This document shows positions 1-13,345 of a stretch of 64,000 nt of DNA, in pieces. The stretch comes from Nautilus pompilius (lineage: Eukaryota; Mollusca; Cephalopoda; Nautilida; Nautilidae). Below the pieces are notes generated by a model. That model was not told the DNA's origin and did no database searches. It saw only the letters and a list, made by a program, of their open reading frames with translations. The DNA lies in the NCBI GenBank assembly GCA_018389105.1, contig JACATO010001142.1:186001-250000 (forward strand), given 5' to 3'. Position 1 is the stretch's first letter. Each line of letters starts with the position of its first letter. The position numbers and the translations under genes were made by a program.

Positions 1-2651
1 CTGCAGTACTGGGTTGTGGTGGAGGGGGCGTTAAAAAAAAACAGACTGGAATAGCTGAATGGTTTTCAGACTTTTTTCCAAGGGGAGATAACACACACAA
101 AAACAAAATTAGGATCTTTCAGTTTTGTAAAAATCTGGGCTTTCCTCCTCTTTATGCATTTTGCTAATAAAATAAAACTTGTTGCCCCTCTCTGTGCTGA
201 AATGTATGGTGAATAAAGCAGGTAATTCTAAATTCCAGTTGCTTTTTATTTGTTCATGTTAGTGTCAACAGAATTCTTACATTTGTCATACATAACAGAC
301 AGAAAATAGCCGGAATTGGTGCTCATTTATAGCAATTGGAAACTCTGATTACTATCATTTATGGAAATTATAATTTTCTAATATAATAGATGAATGTCAA
401 TTAATTGTGCTGTTTGTCAGTCTTTTAAGTTAACTTATATGTAAGAAAAAATACACTAACATTTCTTTTTAACTCTTTGTATATATTTTCATTCCATCGC
501 CTTTCAGACCTGCATTACTCAGCACAGGTTGAGATATAGGGGCTGTGACAAAGTACTCTCCTCATTAATACAGTAACCCTTTAAAGACAAACTCTTATTA
601 CTTCAGCCCCATGTGTTTTTTCCTTAGGAGTAACTTAATAAATATACAGCCAGTTAAACACATACTAACTAGTGGTATAAGGGAGGTAAAAAAAAAAAAA
701 TACTTGCATGGCGTAGAGAAGATTAATAAGCACACCTTATACAAAATAAAGTTTGCCTGTCATGCTAAAATTTACATCTAGAGAGTTGGGGACCAACAAG
801 AAGAGAAATGTTTTAGATGAGCCACAGCAGTTTATTAGATTGATCAGTTAAGTGTGAGACGGTGATACTAAGAAATATGACCTCATTGGAAGCAGAAACT
901 GGAGTAAATTAAACATGATTCTATATAATACACTGAATTGGAAAATTTAGCCAGTAAAAGATTTAGCTGATGTTAATATAAACCTTAAATGCAAGGAAAG
1001 TGCCACAGTCTCAAACATTCGGAGGGCTGAGAAACAGCAGGTGGATAACTCAGCTCAAACCATCTTCACAAAATCAATTTACTGAGCAGGTGCTACTCAC
1101 ATTGCAAGAAATAGTAGCCTTAATCAAATTTGCTGCAGCGACTAATAAGTAAATGCAAAGAACTGTACATTTTGGATGCTAATGAAGTTAATAGAATACT
1201 AGAAAAATTAACTGAATTATGAAAGATAACCAGAAAAATTTCAGTTTTACCATATATGATCCTTGTTTACTCGTATTTTAAATATGCTGTTGTAAGAGTG
1301 GAGTTCATATTTTTTAAGTAAAGGATACTGAATTGGAAATGGTTCTGCTTAAATTTTAAGAATATTTTTACGTATAATTCAAGCATTTAGAATAGGAAGA
1401 AAGATTCAAATTATTATATTTATACCAGTTTGGAATTCAATTATTTAGAAGATCTGGCAGAGGCTTTAAAAATTAAATTAACAGCGATACCTCCTTCCAC
1501 TTACATTTTGATGTAAACTGAAAATCTTAGTAACAGATTGCAAGTGAATGGAATAAACTCCTGACAGTTTACATTAATAATGTGCATCAGCATAAACATT
1601 TAACCAGTAAGTTTTTCTCCATCCTTGTAATAGTGAAACTGTGACAGGCAGGAAAATTAATGTATGCTAGATAATCTACAAGAAAATCACAAAGTGTTGT
1701 AATATCAAGCTAATAAATGTAAAGCTTAGCATTTTTTTTTTTTACTGGAGCTCTAAAATGTAATTTTTTTTTTTACTCTGTAACCAAATTATGTGAAAGG
1801 ATAAATCCAGGGCACAGTGGCCTATACGCTTTAGTGTTTAAAAGAAGAAAATCCTGTTATTCATTTGTCTTGGAATTTCTGTGGTAACTAAGTTTTGATT
1901 AATGAACTTGGATGTTATGAATTTAAGTTTCCCAAAGCACTGCAGGACAATGGCATGCTTTCCAACATAGGCAGTGAAAAGACTAATCTTGATGTAAATG
2001 CAAACAGTTTGCGGTAGAGGCATTTGTAGCTTTGAAGCAAAGTTTTGTTTGTTTTTTCAAAAGATTAATACAAAAAACAAACTTACAAGCAATGATAGTG
2101 TGCACTGAAATAAAAAGAAAACGTTTTTCTCTATCAAAACTGGTCAAATCAAGAGATGTCCTGGGTTCACTGTTACCCAACTTTAAATTCTGGCATTCTT
2201 AATTAATTTTTGATAGTGAATATGTTATTGCAGATTATAATGAGGTGAGGGGGGGTGTGAATGACAAAATGCTCTTATTTGGAATACTTGAATTATTTAT
2301 TATTTAAACAATGATCAGTTTGTTTCACTGTAAATTAGTGAGCCAAGAAATGATGTCCTGACAGCTGTACCTTGCACACATGTGGCATATTACCCCTTTC
2401 TGGTTGTACAGCATAACAAAGTGTCTTTCTTGTCCTGTTAAATATTCATGTAATCAAGCATATGCTGAGGCAGTTTAATTCTACATGATTCAGCTTATTT
2501 TCTTTCTTTCTTTTTAGATTTAAGTGGTTTTTGGACACACACAGAGAGAGAGAGAAAGGGGGGGGTGAATGTGTGCATTGTCTGGGTCTTGTTTATGTTA
2601 CACCAGCTAATATTTTAGATTGTTTCGAATTATTCTTTCCACTCTCTTTGG

Positions 2652-2721
2652 TATATAAAACCTAACCTTACCTGCCAGTTATCAATGTGATTCGGCTTAG
2701 ACGGAACTCAGAGAATGGTGG
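2652..2721 (+). promoter_or_regulatory. Candidate TATA box and short first exon (weak)
   Basis: TATATAAAA (2652-2660) is followed about 60 bases later by a near-consensus donor, GG|GTAAGT (exon end 2721). This spacing would suit a small first exon starting about 30 bases after the TATA box. AT-rich DNA gives such matches by chance. There is no transcript evidence, and the link to the RHBDL gene 13 kb downstream is only a guess. Confidence 0.12.
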
Positions 2722-4319
2722 GTAAGTTAAGTTATTTATCTTTGTTTCACGTCGTTCTTGTTTATTGGATTGAGATGACAATTTCCCTGCATTGCAGGAT
2801 TTTAGAAGTTTTGCTGAAACTACCAAAGGGGATATTTTCTAACCCAGTCTCAATGACCTGTTCAAAGGTTGATCTTGCAGAAGAAAATGTTTTCAGCAAA
2901 CAAACAACAGAAATAGGAGATAATAAAAAAAAATATATATATACATATATATTTACACTTTAATTTTTTTTTTTTTCTAAATGCTCTCTTCTGTGTTTCT
3001 AGTAATATTTACCAGCCATTCTCTGCAGTTCTCCAGACAGTTCTTTGTTCTTACATTTGATTCACTTAATGCCACCAAAGCGCATCTTTAATTTGGGGCC
3101 ATCAACTTTTACTAGAGCCGTTTATGTATAAAAAAATATGGCCTATTTCAATCAAATGAAGGGTCATGAATCAGTAAAAGTCATGTAGCTGCTCATCGCT
3201 TGCCATGGTGGCTGCAGTTCAGCTCATGTTCGCTTAAAGCTGCGTGTGACCATCAGCAAGTTGGTGTTTTTCTCTAAGTCCTGGATTTACCTCCACTAGT
3301 AAATTATAAAGTTGTTTTTGCATTTATATATATATATTGATGTCTTTTTTCTTTCTTCTATTTTATGGTTATAAAACGGTGCTGCTTTATTTATCTTCTG
3401 TACTCCACTTTAATTCCTTCAGGTTCATCTCTCCCGAAACCAGCTGATGAGTCATTTAAAATCCACTTCCATCTATACTATAGATTGTTCATCTACAGAA
3501 GGATGTCAGTCCACATTATCAGTTTCTCTGGTTTCTTATATTACCTTGTTTCTTGTGAAAATGATTTTACCAGTCTGGATCACACACATTTTACTAGTTT
3601 ATTTACTTGGTGCATGAATCCTTTTCTTCTGGTGATTTGGAGGTCTTGAGTGTTTGTAACCCAGACCTCTCATCGTTTAGCTGGTCGGACAGCAATGGAA
3701 AAATATTGCAAAATACTTCAGGTGGAGAGTGGCAAGGAGAGCAAGGTCGTTAGGTGAAGGTAGAGTCATCTTTGGTCAATCAATGTGCCAGTGTTTTCAC
3801 ACTTTTCCAGCCTGAATATCGATATCTCTGCTGATGCAAGGACAGTGGATTTCTTCCCTGAACTGATAAGATTCTCCTCTCCCTTCCACCAACGTAGATG
3901 AGACATGCTATCATGCCATGTAGTCCCAGAGGAAGACAAGCAGTCAGACAGCTGACAACACCTGGATGGATGCCTCTGTAGAGGAGATGAAAGCATCTGT
4001 AGTATTAAACATAACTAATTCTGAAGTTGTAAATACACCCCTCCCTTGTTATCTGTGAATTTGCTATTCATGACCATTTTTGAATGGATCTCTCATGGAT
4101 AACAAGGTGTGGATGTAGTATTAGGTGAGTCAGTTCATACCATAACTAATTCTTTATCTTGAATACAGTTTGAATTTACTCCATATGTAGCCATAGAGTA
4201 ATAAAGGATTTCCTCTCGTCCAGTTAAAGTAGCTTGTTCTTGTGCAAAGAGAACACAGCAAAATGTATTTGTACAAAGCATGAGAAATTTTTAGTAAGTC
4301 CCTACCTACCAATAACTAA

Positions 4320-4540
4320 GACAGTATTCCCACAATGCAGTGCTGTGAAAGCCAACCTTTGCACTCATGACCACCTTGATTTGGGAGTCACCAGTCCCGA
4401 TCCATGATCTAAGACAGGTTAGGTGGTTACTCATGTGGAGCACTCCCAGAACCCTTCCCTACCCAAGAATGAATGAACCTACCAAAAATCCCTAAGAGAA
4501 CTGTTTATTTTTAGATGTATGTGGGAGGAAACCAAATGAT
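4320..4540. repeat. Possible degraded SINE-like segment
   Basis: A stretch of higher GC than its surroundings containing a motif close to TTTAGATGTATGTGGGAGGA (4511-4530). A very similar motif occurs at about 61205-61222 in another SINE-like patch. A GTGGGAGGAAAC-type core is familiar from tRNA-derived repeats of aquatic animals. The boundaries are not visible. Confidence 0.25.
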
Positions 4541-4845
4541 CTTTCCTTTCAGGGCTTCAGTGACTATTTCAGTTGCAGGGGCCAGGATTTGCATCATAAA
4601 CTGGAGCTTTCTTTCCCTTTTCAGATTTTATTGAAGGCAGCAGCTGTTTTCTGAATAAATAATTTGTCAGTGCTTTTAAATCTGTTGTGATATCTCAGTC
4701 TGAAATATTTTGTTCTAAGTAGTTTTAAAAACCATTAGGAACTTTATTATAAGTAACAACTCTTAGAAATAATAGTGTTGTTTTCCTTTAATTTAGCAGT
4801 TGGGTGGTTATGTGCTATCAGGTAAAAAGTAATAAAAATCACTAA

Positions 4846-7517
4846 GTCGGACTTAGTTAACAGTTGACTGTCTGGAGTCTGCTGATGATGACAGAAAAGA
4901 GTACTGGTGCACTACTACACTCCAGTCAGACTTATTTAATAGTTGACTGTCTGGAGTCTGCTGATGATGACAGAAAAGAGTACTGGTGCACTACTACACT
5001 CCAGTCAGACTTATTTAATAGTTGACTGTCTGGAGTCTGCTGATGATGACAGAATAGTACTGGTGCACTACTACACTCTAGTCAGACTTATTTAATAGTT
5101 GGCTGTCTGGAGTCTGCTGATGATGACAGAAAAGAGTACTGGTGCACTACTACACTCCAGTCAGACTTAGTTAATAGTTGACTGTCTGGAGTCTGCTGAT
5201 GATGACAGAATAGTACTGGTGCACTACTACACTCCAGTCAGACTTATTTAATAGTTGACTGTCTGGAGTCTGCTGATGATGACAGAAAAGAGTACTGGTG
5301 CACTACTACACTCCAGTCAGACTTATTTAATAGTTGACTGTCTGGAGTCTGCTGATGATGACAGAATAGTACTGGTGCACTACTACACTCTAGTCAGACT
5401 TATTTAATAGTTGGCTGTCTGGAGTCTGCTGATGATGACAGAAAAGAGTACTGGTGCACTACTACACTCCAGTCAGACTTAGTTAACAGTTGACTGTCTG
5501 GAGTCTGCTGATGATGACAGAAAAGAGTACTGGTGCACTACTACACTCCAGTCAGACTTATTTAATAGTTGACTGTCTGGAGTCTGCTGATGATGACAGA
5601 ATAGTACTGGTGCACTACTACACTCTAGTCAGACTTATTTAATAGTTGGCTGTCTGGAGTCTGCTGATGATGACAGAAAAGAGTACTGGTGCACTACTAC
5701 ACTCCAGTCAGACTTATTTAATAGTTGACTGTCTGGAGTCTGCTGATGATGACAGAAAAGAGTACTGGTGCACTACTACACTCCAGTCAGACTTATTTAA
5801 TAGTTGACTGTCTGGAGTCTGCTGATGATGACAGAATAGTACTGGTGCACTACTACACTCTAGTCAGACTTATTTAATAGTTGGCTGTCTGGAGTCTGCT
5901 GATGATGACAGAATAGTACTGGTGCACTACTACACTCCAGTCAGACTTAGTTAATAGTTGACTGTCTGGAGTCTGCTGATGATGACAGAATAGTACTGGT
6001 GCACTACTACACTCCAGTCAGACTTATTTAATAGTTGACTGTCTGGAGTCTGCTGATGATGACAGAATAGTACTGGTGCACTACTACACTCTAGTCAGAC
6101 TTATTTAATAGTTGGCTGTCTGGAGTCTGCTGATGATGACAGAAAAGAGTACTGGTGCACTACTACACTCCAGTCAGACTTATTTAATAGTTGACTGTCT
6201 GGAGTCTGCTGATGATGACAGAAAAGAGTACTGGTGCACTACTACACTCCAGTCAGACTTATTTAATAGTTGACTGTCTGGAGTCTGCTGATGATGACAG
6301 AATAGTACTGGTGCACTACTACACTCTAGTCAGACTTATTTAATAGTTGGCTGTCTGGAGTCTGCTGATGATGACAGAATAGTACTGGTGCACTACTACA
6401 CTCCAGTCAGACTTAGTTAACAGTTGACTGTCTGGAGTCTGCTGATGATGACAGAAAAGAGTACTGGTGCACTACTACACTCTAGTCAGACTTATTTAAT
6501 AGTTGACTGTCTGGAGTCTGCTGATGATGACAGAATAGTACTGGTGCACTACTACACTCCAGTCAGACTTATTTAACAGTTGACTGTCTGGAGTCTGCTG
6601 ATGATGACAGAATAGTACTGGTGCACTACTACACTCCAGTCAGACTTAGTTAATAGTTGACTGTCTGGAGTCTGCTGATGATGACAGAATAGTACTGGTG
6701 CACTACTACACTCCAGTCAGACTTATTTAATAGTTGACTGTCTGGAGTCTGCTGATGATGACAGAATAGTACTGGTGCACTACTACACTCTAGTCAGACT
6801 TATTTAATAGTTGACTGTCTGGAGTCTGCTGATGATGACAGAATAGTACTGGTGCACTACTACACTCCAGTCAGACTTATTTAACAGTTGACTGTCTGGA
6901 GTCTGCTGATGATGACAGAAAAGAGTACTGGTGCACTACTACACTCCAGTCAGACTTATTTAATAGTTGACTGTCTGGAGTCTGCTGATGATGACAGAAT
7001 AGTACTGGTGCACTACTACACTCTAGTCAGACTTATTTAATAGTTGACTGTCTGGAGTCTGCTGATGATGACAGAATAGTACTGGTGCACTACTACACTC
7101 TAGTCAGACTTATTTAATAGTTGGCTGTCTGGAGTCTGCTGATGATGACAGAAAAGAGTACTGGTGCACTACTACACTCTTGTCAGACTTAGTTAATAGT
7201 TGACTGTCTGGAGTCTGCTGATGATGACAGAAAAGTACTGGTGCACTACTACACTCTAGTCAGACTTATTTAATAGTTGACTGTCTGGAGTCTGCTGATG
7301 ATGACAGAAAAGTACTGGTGCACTACTACACTCTAGTCAGACTTATTTAATAGTTGACTGTCTGGAGTCTGCTGATGATGACAGAAAAGTACTGGTGCAC
7401 TACTACACTCTTGTCAGACTTAGTTAATAGTTGACTGTCTGGAGTCTGCTGATGATGACAGAAAAGTACTGGTGCACTACTACACTCCAGTCAGACTTAT
7501 TTAATAGTTGACTGTCT
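4846..7517 (+). repeat. 34-copy minisatellite, 77-79 bp units with higher-order structure
   Basis: The core CTGATGATGACAG occurs 34 times at 75-80 bp spacing. Units differ at a few fixed sites: GACAGAAAAGAGTAC (79 bp) or GACAGAATAGTAC / GACAGAAAAGTAC (77 bp); CTCCAGT or CTCTAGT; TTAGTTAA or TTATTTAA; GTTGACTG or GTTGGCTG. Each unit can fold: GACTGTCTGGAGT pairs with ACTCCAGTCAGAC at 11 of 13 positions. The array ends sharply at ACTGTCTTCC. It is not coding: the unit length is not a multiple of three and all frames contain stops. It is not a CRISPR array, because whole units repeat without unique spacers. Confidence 0.97.
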
Positions 7518-10500
7518 TCCCTAAAAAGAATCTGCTAGAGTTCATGACAGATCCTAGCCTGTACAACCAATATTTACAAGAAAATAATGTATTCATGTTT
7601 TAGATAGTTTTATATTGTATTAGTAATCATTTTTATTTATTTCCTCCTTAATGGATCTTTTAATTTCTTTTACAGTAAGTAAATTTTGCTGAATAGGCTA
7701 AAAATCCTATTTACCCAATTTTACCTCAATACTGTAAATATTATACCAATGAAAAGTAATCCCAGTTTATATGGGCATATTGGAGACATTAAAAATGAAA
7801 TCTGGTTGCATATGATTATGGAATTCTATATCAGCCTGCTTTCATTCGAGTGTTATTTAAAGTTTATTTTAACCTGAAATTATCCAAGCAGCAATAAAGT
7901 GTAGATTAAGGCATTTAGACCTGAGAATTTTTTGTTTTTGCACAGATGGTATTATATCAGTTGTTTTTGACGGTAACTAACTGTGAAGAACGATAATGAT
8001 TTAGCAAACTTTTAACCCATGGTGTAAGTGTTTTCAGCTATTCCCAGTTGCAAAAATGATCTGTAAGTAAATCAATTTAGAACTCTTGTTTTCAACTAAG
8101 ATAGTCTGTTTAAATGAGAAGTTGTTGAAATATTTCATGAAGTGCCATTATGGTGATATGATATTAAGAATGCGTACTCTGTTGCATTGTAAATTGGAGA
8201 ATATTCAGATAAGTTTCTGCGTGTAGTGTGACCTGTTATCATATGTATGTTTTGCTTCAGGAGGAACATGGGTGGATAGTTGTGGCATTAACTGCTCTTG
8301 CAACTACTCACGAGCCACGCTAGATTGTGGCTGACAGCAATATCAGCCATCTTTCCCAATCCCAGACTAAGATTTTGCCTTGATCTTTTTTTTAATTTTA
8401 TTTTGTGCAACCTAACTTTATCAGATAAAACTACAAAGTTGTAACTGTGGTGCAATAAAGGAAGTATGTGAGATGTAGCTAGATTGGTTTCACAATTAGC
8501 CATAGTAGCTGTTGATATTAGGTTAATTCTACCTGTGAAGGTTTAATGTGAGGCTAAGAGGTAGCTGGCCGCCTAGCTCCTTCCCAAAGACAAGAGAGAT
8601 GAGTTTTAGCCAATTGCTTGCCTGAGTCTTCTCTGTACAGTCCCTATCAGCTGAAAAGTAAAAGCCTGATGGGTTTTCAACAAATATTCCACATTCATCC
8701 CTTTGTTGGAGGAAGAATTTTTAATAGTAGATGTATGTTTGCTATTTGACTTGGCTTGTAGATTTACTTAAGTGGACAGGTCACGAGAGCTTCAGACTGC
8801 TGCTGAAAAAAAAAGTTGTTGTTGGCAGATTTGATGTTCAGCTAGTTGGGTCATCAATTGATGGCAGTTTTTGGTGGCCAGGAGTGTTGCTGATCATCCA
8901 GCTGTTTGAAAAATTCTTGTCCATCTTGTTGGAGCTACTGATAACACATTGTTTTCATAGTTCCAGAAACTGATTTTTGTTGTGGTGGATTTTCCATCCC
9001 TTAAAGCCTTAAAATCAGGAAGTTTGAAATGCACTTCTTTTTATTATCACAGAGGTAAAGCTGAAGGTGTGTCTGTTCAGATTAATTCTGTGCTGATGAC
9101 TCTCTATGTCTTGAACCAAAACTCAGACCTGGTCCCATAGCCCTTCCTGCTTCGAGCACTAGAAAAATCCATAGTTAACCGCGTTGTCCTGCCTTTTGCA
9201 AAAAAGCCATTTCAGGAATTCTGTCAGTTCCCATTTGCATTTATTTTCCCTTATAGTGAGTATCTGGTGGACAGTTTTAAGGTGAACATTAAAAGAAAAG
9301 TTGTCAACAGTAGCTCTTTTGGGTTGTTCCAAAGATTGCACCATAGAAGTGGTGTCCAGTTGAAGTATTTCTGCAATATAATCTTATAGAGGGGGCATCT
9401 AGGTCCATGACTTTGTGGAGATGTAGGTCTTGTAATATGTTTTCTAAGTTTAACAATCAGCATTTCCCAGCTCTTTTGCCTAGAAGACTACAGTAGTCCA
9501 GCTACTCTCATCACCAACCACAGCAAAATCAACTTGGTTTACTCTTGGTAGTGCCCTGACATATCAGAGAGCTCCCAAACGAGGATGTGATTCCTCAGTC
9601 CTTACCACTACTCAATAGCTCGTTCAGTTTTTCTTTAATCATTTGTCATTTGTTAAATAAATTATTTTGCCTTTTGATTAAAACACTAATTATTTATGGG
9701 TAGGAATGAATAACTTTTAAAAGATATTTTTAAATATCTTTATTTCATCATGAAATTTGACAGCTGCTAACCCTGAACTAAACTTGCTTTTAATATTTTA
9801 AAAATTTGTGGTCCATTTGATAATATTAAAAAAGATCTTTTAAATTATTATTGGTACCAATTATATGAAGCACTGGTGGCAAATTAAATGTACTTGCTTT
9901 CCTTCCCTTTATTGTAGCACAGATATTGCAGTCATATCATATACTGCTGCTTCTGACCAAAAGTTTTTCTTATCATACACAGATGAAGTAAAAGATCTAG
10001 GCTTCTCTTTATTTTTCTATATCTTTAAAATCTTGGACACTTTTCAGTCATCCTTTTAGATCTTCCTCCATTATATAGCTGTAAATTTATCAGAGTCTGA
10101 TGTATAGATGAAAAAGCTACAGCTTTATAGAAACATCTTAGTCATTTTGAAAATAAATAGAAAGTAACATTACCAATTTATTAGTTCTTTTACTAAAACT
10201 GATAGTCAAAACGAGCCAGCTGATGCAGTTTTTCATCTTGTCTAGTAGAATATAATACCAGTTGCAAACTTCACCTATATGATGACAGATCTTGATAGTT
10301 TTCGTAGGCTGCTAGACCACACTGCCATGATTGAAGGTCTAAGTTCATGTTCCAAATCAGATCAGCTGGTCTGAATTATTGGATTTGGATTTCCTCATTT
10401 TCATAGGTGGAGGTTCTGTGGATAACCCTTCACTAGCTTGCACTTTGACCACTATTTAGAAGATCAGTAACTGTACTCAGGTAAATGCTTGGCCAACACC

Positions 10501-11327
10501 CCACATTTTTCCTCTTCTAGCTCTCAGCTATAAGACATCCTTAGACCTTGAAAGTCAGGACAGGGGTTTGTTCAATAATATGACAACAACCACAGATTTT
10601 TTTTTCTTTTAATACTAAATTTTCCTTCTATTTCCATTTTGATTCATACTAATATGAAGCAACAATTTCAAGAGTAATATTTATTATTGGTCTTTCAAAA
10701 TCAAATTTATCATTAATACATTTTTTTCCATCCATCTCAAAGTTGAGTACTTTGTCATTAAACTAGAAACTGAAAGCTGTTTTCTTAAACTGTTGCTTAT
10801 TTTGTTATTAATCTACCTGCCATACTGTTTTATCTCTGAAAGCCTCTTAGTGTAATTTAAGAAAATTATAATTGTACATTTGTTTACTTTTGTTTTAAAA
10901 TTTAATTTTGAACTTAATATCAGCAGGTTTATTTTCTGCAGTCAGAGCTAAATTAACTTGATAAATTGGATATACACTGAATTATTAATGACGTTAATGG
11001 GATGAGTACAGTATTTAAAATAGTTTTACCAAACAAACATAATATGCAGTATGTTGATTCTCTGTCAGTATACCCCTGGCGGGACTTTGACATTCTATTG
11101 ATATTGAATTTCCTCCCCTGAGTTGCTGTTTTTGTTCATGGTAATATGGAACTGTGTATTATTCACCACAGGTTCCTCAAAATGAAATTCTTCATCAGTA
11201 TACCTATCCATCTTAGTCAAGCACTCTGCTGTAATCTACAATATACTGCTAAGTGTTATTGCGCCCCAGTGATAATGACATGCCATGTGATTTGTATCTG
11301 CTACACACTAATTGGCAACCATTTTGA

Positions 11328-11378
<51 letters not shown>

Positions 11379-12929
11379 TAAATGACTGAAATATTTTGAA
11401 ATGTTTTTAGTTATAATTTCTGAAAGATAGTTTTTCTAAGGAAGTTAAAACCTTTGCAATACAACCATATATCATGTTTAAAAAAAATAAAGAAACTTTC
11501 ACAGTTTCCATACCTTCTTTTTTATTACAACCTTTTAAAATTATAATGAAATGTAAATGCTTTATATTCGGTCTATTGATAACATGAATTTGTTCTATCA
11601 GAGATTACTTTGCTATGTATTGTCAGAGATACCACATGACCTGGAGCTGAGTAGGCCTTAGGCAGATTTTAAATACTTACTATTTGGCAGATATACTAAT
11701 AAGATTTTTTTAAGAACATGAAACTTATAAAAATTTTAAAGACGTGTATAAAGCTTCTAAACCAATTTCTTTTTTGTTTTTACATTTATTAAATGCTGTC
11801 AGAATGATTTTCTATTACATATTGCCTCATTCTCTTTTTTTTCCCCCAGTCTTGGTTATTTCTAAAGTTGTTGGCAATCAGTATTCTTTGCTGGTTTATT
11901 GATTAAGTTTTATCATTTTACTTCAAATTTTGTTTTTCTTTCATTTTAAAACTTTCTTTTTTTCCTTTATTTTTTCCTTAACTAAAGGTCTTGAATGGAT
12001 TTGATTATTTCTGGAAGTGATGTAGTGTAAGTTGTAAAATTAATCTCTCAAAGAAAGGGGGGAACAGTAAATTCAAATTTTCTTTTATGGCTTCCTCTCC
12101 GCAAAATATCTTGGGAATCAAATTGTTTTCTAGACTTTTCTAAATTACATAGTTTGTGCACACAAAAAGGTCACATTAAATTATTTAAAGGGTGTTTGCA
12201 CATGCATACATTCTTTTTTGAAGGCTGAACATTTCTAATGACAAAGTTTCTTCAAGAACTCATGTAAAACCTCAAATGTTTTCTAATTTCCTGTAAGTGG
12301 GATACTTCATACAGGATTTTATATGCTGAACAGGATGACTAATACTGTGTATATAATACTATTGCTTGCTATGGCTTCTGCCAGGAGCACAATCAACAAC
12401 TAGAGAAAATCAACTACATGATGCCAAAGGCCACATCTAGGCAGAGAGCCTTGCAAGAGTAAATCTACCGAGAGTCCCTTTTGATTAGGGGCTGAGTAAA
12501 TCAGAAATGCTGGAGGAAGGCTTTGCAAAACAAAGCAAAATGATGCAGTTGGCAATTATTGTGACAACTATAGCACATTACTACTACACTATCTCGTCAA
12601 CAGTATTACTTGGTCTTAATATTTCAATTTTGCAAATAATCATAGAGCTCAGTAGATTTTATTTCTCATCAGAAACATTGCACAGCATAGTTACTATCAC
12701 AGTATTTTTGCCAAAATAATATGAACACCCCCCCCCTGTAAATGTTTGAAAAGTTACTTTTTTATCCAGTAGGAGCACCTCTTGTATTTGTTTAGAACCT
12801 ACAAACATTTTGGCATGGAATCCTTCATATGGTGACCAGGCCCAGCTTTTCCAACAAAGTTTATAGATATTCCATCATTTATGGCCATCATACTAGTCTT
12901 TTTTTGGTTCTCTAGGATCTAGGTATGGA
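7518..12929. other. Non-coding region, no supported gene
   Basis: AT-rich with short T and A runs and one ATT microsatellite (11327-11375). 8700-9500 is less AT-rich and, on the - strand, shows patches of open but stop-interrupted frames. It could be an old unrecognised transposon, but I could not match it to a family. Confidence 0.5.
11327..11375. repeat. ATT microsatellite
   Basis: About 16 perfect ATT repeats, which generate a poly-Leu open frame on the + strand. That frame is an artefact of the repeat. Confidence 0.97.
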
Positions 12930-13345
12930 AGTAGCTGTAATTCATTATAGAGTGGTTCTGAAAGTTTAGCATGTTGGTTACAGCCGAGAATTCTTTGATC
13001 AAATATAAGCAGAGGATATTCCGAAAGATGGACTTGTAACTCATGGAAATTAGATGTTTACTAAAAAACTAAATACCTATTTTACCCTCATACCATTTGC
13101 TCCAAATCCACTGTGCTTTCCAGTTGTAAATACAGGATGAAAAGCCTTGCCAGACTTTCTCCAGGCATCCAGAAGATATGAATTGATGAAAGTTTGATTT
13201 ATCAGCAAAGGAACTACCAATATGGATGTTGCACCAGGCAAGGTGATGGCCTTTATTTGCATTGTTCACCAGTGTCTTCTGTAAAGCAAGCCATCCAATA
13301 TGCCCACATCTATTCCGGAGTTATTGCACATTGTGTTAACTAGGT
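12930..13345 (-). pseudogene. Tc1/mariner transposase remnant
   Basis: Reading the - strand, three frames together follow the usual order of a Tc1-type transposase. First comes GHIGWLALQKTLVNN, resembling the GR.A..KPL segment after the N-terminal helix-turn-helix. Then HHLAWCNIHIG, like the RLAWC motif. Then FADKSNFHQF, like the SDES.FHL first catalytic Asp region. Then KVWQ, and in a second frame FTTGKHSG, like the TVKHGGGS segment. The open pieces are only about 60-66 codons, with frame changes and stops. The second and third catalytic residues are not recognisable. I see no clear terminal repeats. The family call comes from remembered motif order, not a search. Confidence 0.65.

Larger units (their letters stand above)
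1..4845. other. AT-rich non-coding region, no supported gene
   Basis: No open frame shows recognisable protein similarity, and I found no EF-hand exon that could join to the RHBDL exon at 15764. Contents: A/T runs, a TATA/donor candidate (2652-2721), a short AG/G-rich patch near 2543-2566 and a SINE-like stretch (4320-4540). Probably intron or upstream DNA of the RHBDL gene. Confidence 0.6.

Noticed and set aside
4846..7517. Possible CRISPR array
   Set aside because: The whole 77-79 bp unit repeats; there are no unique spacers, and the DNA is eukaryotic.
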